Shown: piece by piece, positions 63,793 to 64,000 of the stretch
Numbering within the stretch: position 1 is the stretch's first letter
Layout: each line of letters starts with the position of its first letter
Source of the DNA: Paenibacillus aceris
GTDB taxonomy: Bacteria > Bacillota > Bacilli > Paenibacillales > NBRC-103111
DNA: 64,000 nt
NCBI RefSeq assembly: GCF_017874035.1
Contig: NZ_JAGGKV010000007.1
Location: 248,001-312,000, forward strand
Reading direction: 5' to 3'
Made by a program: the position numbers and the translations under genes
Notes under the pieces: generated by a model
Told to the model about the DNA's origin: nothing
The model's input: the letters and a program-made list of their open reading frames with translations, nothing else
Database searches by the model: none

Positions 63793-64000
63793 ATGGATGT
63801 ACTAAATGAAGTCAAAGTCATAGTGAAGCAAGCTATAGCAGACGCAGTAGCTGCTGCAGGTATCGTGGATGCGGCGCAATTGCCGGAGATCATTCTTGAA
63901 GTGCCGAAGGAGAAAACACACGGGGATTTCGCAACGAACATTGCGATGCAGCTAACCCGGATTGCGAAGCAGAATCCAAGACAAATCGCTGAGCAGATCA
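63793..64000 (+). CDS. argS: Arginyl-tRNA synthetase, 5' part
   Basis: The first 69 codons before the window edge. It starts [15 protein letters not shown] and contains the Add1-domain motif [14 protein letters not shown] that precedes the class I catalytic core. ATG 63793 follows AGGAGGAG and is 5 nt past the DUF1934 stop. Truncated only by the window. Confidence 0.93.
   Translation, partial: MDVLNEVKVIVKQAIADAVAAAGIVDAAQLPEIILEVPKEKTHGDFATNIAMQLTRIAKQNPRQIAEQI

Noticed and set aside
1..64000. Insertion sequences, prophage or tRNA genes
   Set aside because: No transposase, integrase or phage structural protein pattern, and no cloverleaf-compatible sequence was recognised by eye.

Overview
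The window looks like the chromosome of a Paenibacillus-type low/mid-GC Gram-positive (Bacillota). Support comes from strong AGGAGG-type ribosome sites, frequent TTG and GTG starts, lipoprotein and NlpC/P60 cell-wall genes, a SigY-type ECF sigma operon, and gene neighbourhoods known from Bacillus subtilis (nupNOPQ-like nucleoside transporter; ywqA-ywqB-like SNF2/SWIM pair; ywhD, pbpG and speE; ywiB-argS). The assignment is an inference from protein content and synteny; no rRNA or tRNA gene was seen.

Layout. 0-7 kb: a GGDEF/EAL protein, then a four-gene nucleoside ABC transporter and a decayed chemotaxis-receptor fragment. 7-12 kb: an AraC regulator divergent from galK-galE-galT. 12-20 kb: a palindromic tandem repeat, a YhdH/YhfP-type oxidoreductase, a nitrilase-family hydrolase next to two GNATs, an SRPBCC protein, an AraC regulator, the sigY operon and another GNAT. 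19.5-22 kb: a divergent UMP-kinase paralogue behind a 21-codon leader ORF and terminator, and an Atg22/UMF1-type MFS protein. 22-26.3 kb: a hybrid histidine kinase divergent from a YkuI-type EAL protein. 26.3-27.3 kb: 1 kb of stacked non-coding repeats. 27.3-36.2 kb: SNF2 helicase, SWIM protein, RecQ, pterin dehydratase, GNATs. 36.4-48 kb: two DHA2 drug exporters (one behind a regulator remnant), sulfurtransferase, VOC protein, ExoA, cysteine synthase, a second GGDEF/EAL protein, two CBO0543-like membrane proteins and a class 3 lipase. 48-55.8 kb: ABC exporter, an orphan pair of Opp/Dpp-type permeases, a ribbon-helix-helix/methyltransferase fusion, a guanidinium exporter under a guanidine-I riboswitch, and an NlpC/P60 hydrolase under a c-di-AMP (ydaO-type) riboswitch. 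55.9-64 kb: M1 peptidase, YwhD, PBP, spermidine synthase, DinB, DUF1934 and the start of argS.

Themes. Cyclic dinucleotides recur: three c-di-GMP proteins and one c-di-AMP riboswitch. Intergenic DNA carries several families of structured repeats. The most striking is a ~184-bp element with two nested inverted repeats, seen at three loci. A second family of 15-bp TTGTAY-N3-RTACAA palindromes is clustered at two loci. Gene relics (MCP, probable MarR-like regulator, GNAT fragment) are also present.

The best candidates for undescribed biology are the nested-palindrome element, the leader-peptide/terminator arrangement before the UMP-kinase paralogue, and the RHH-methyltransferase fusion.
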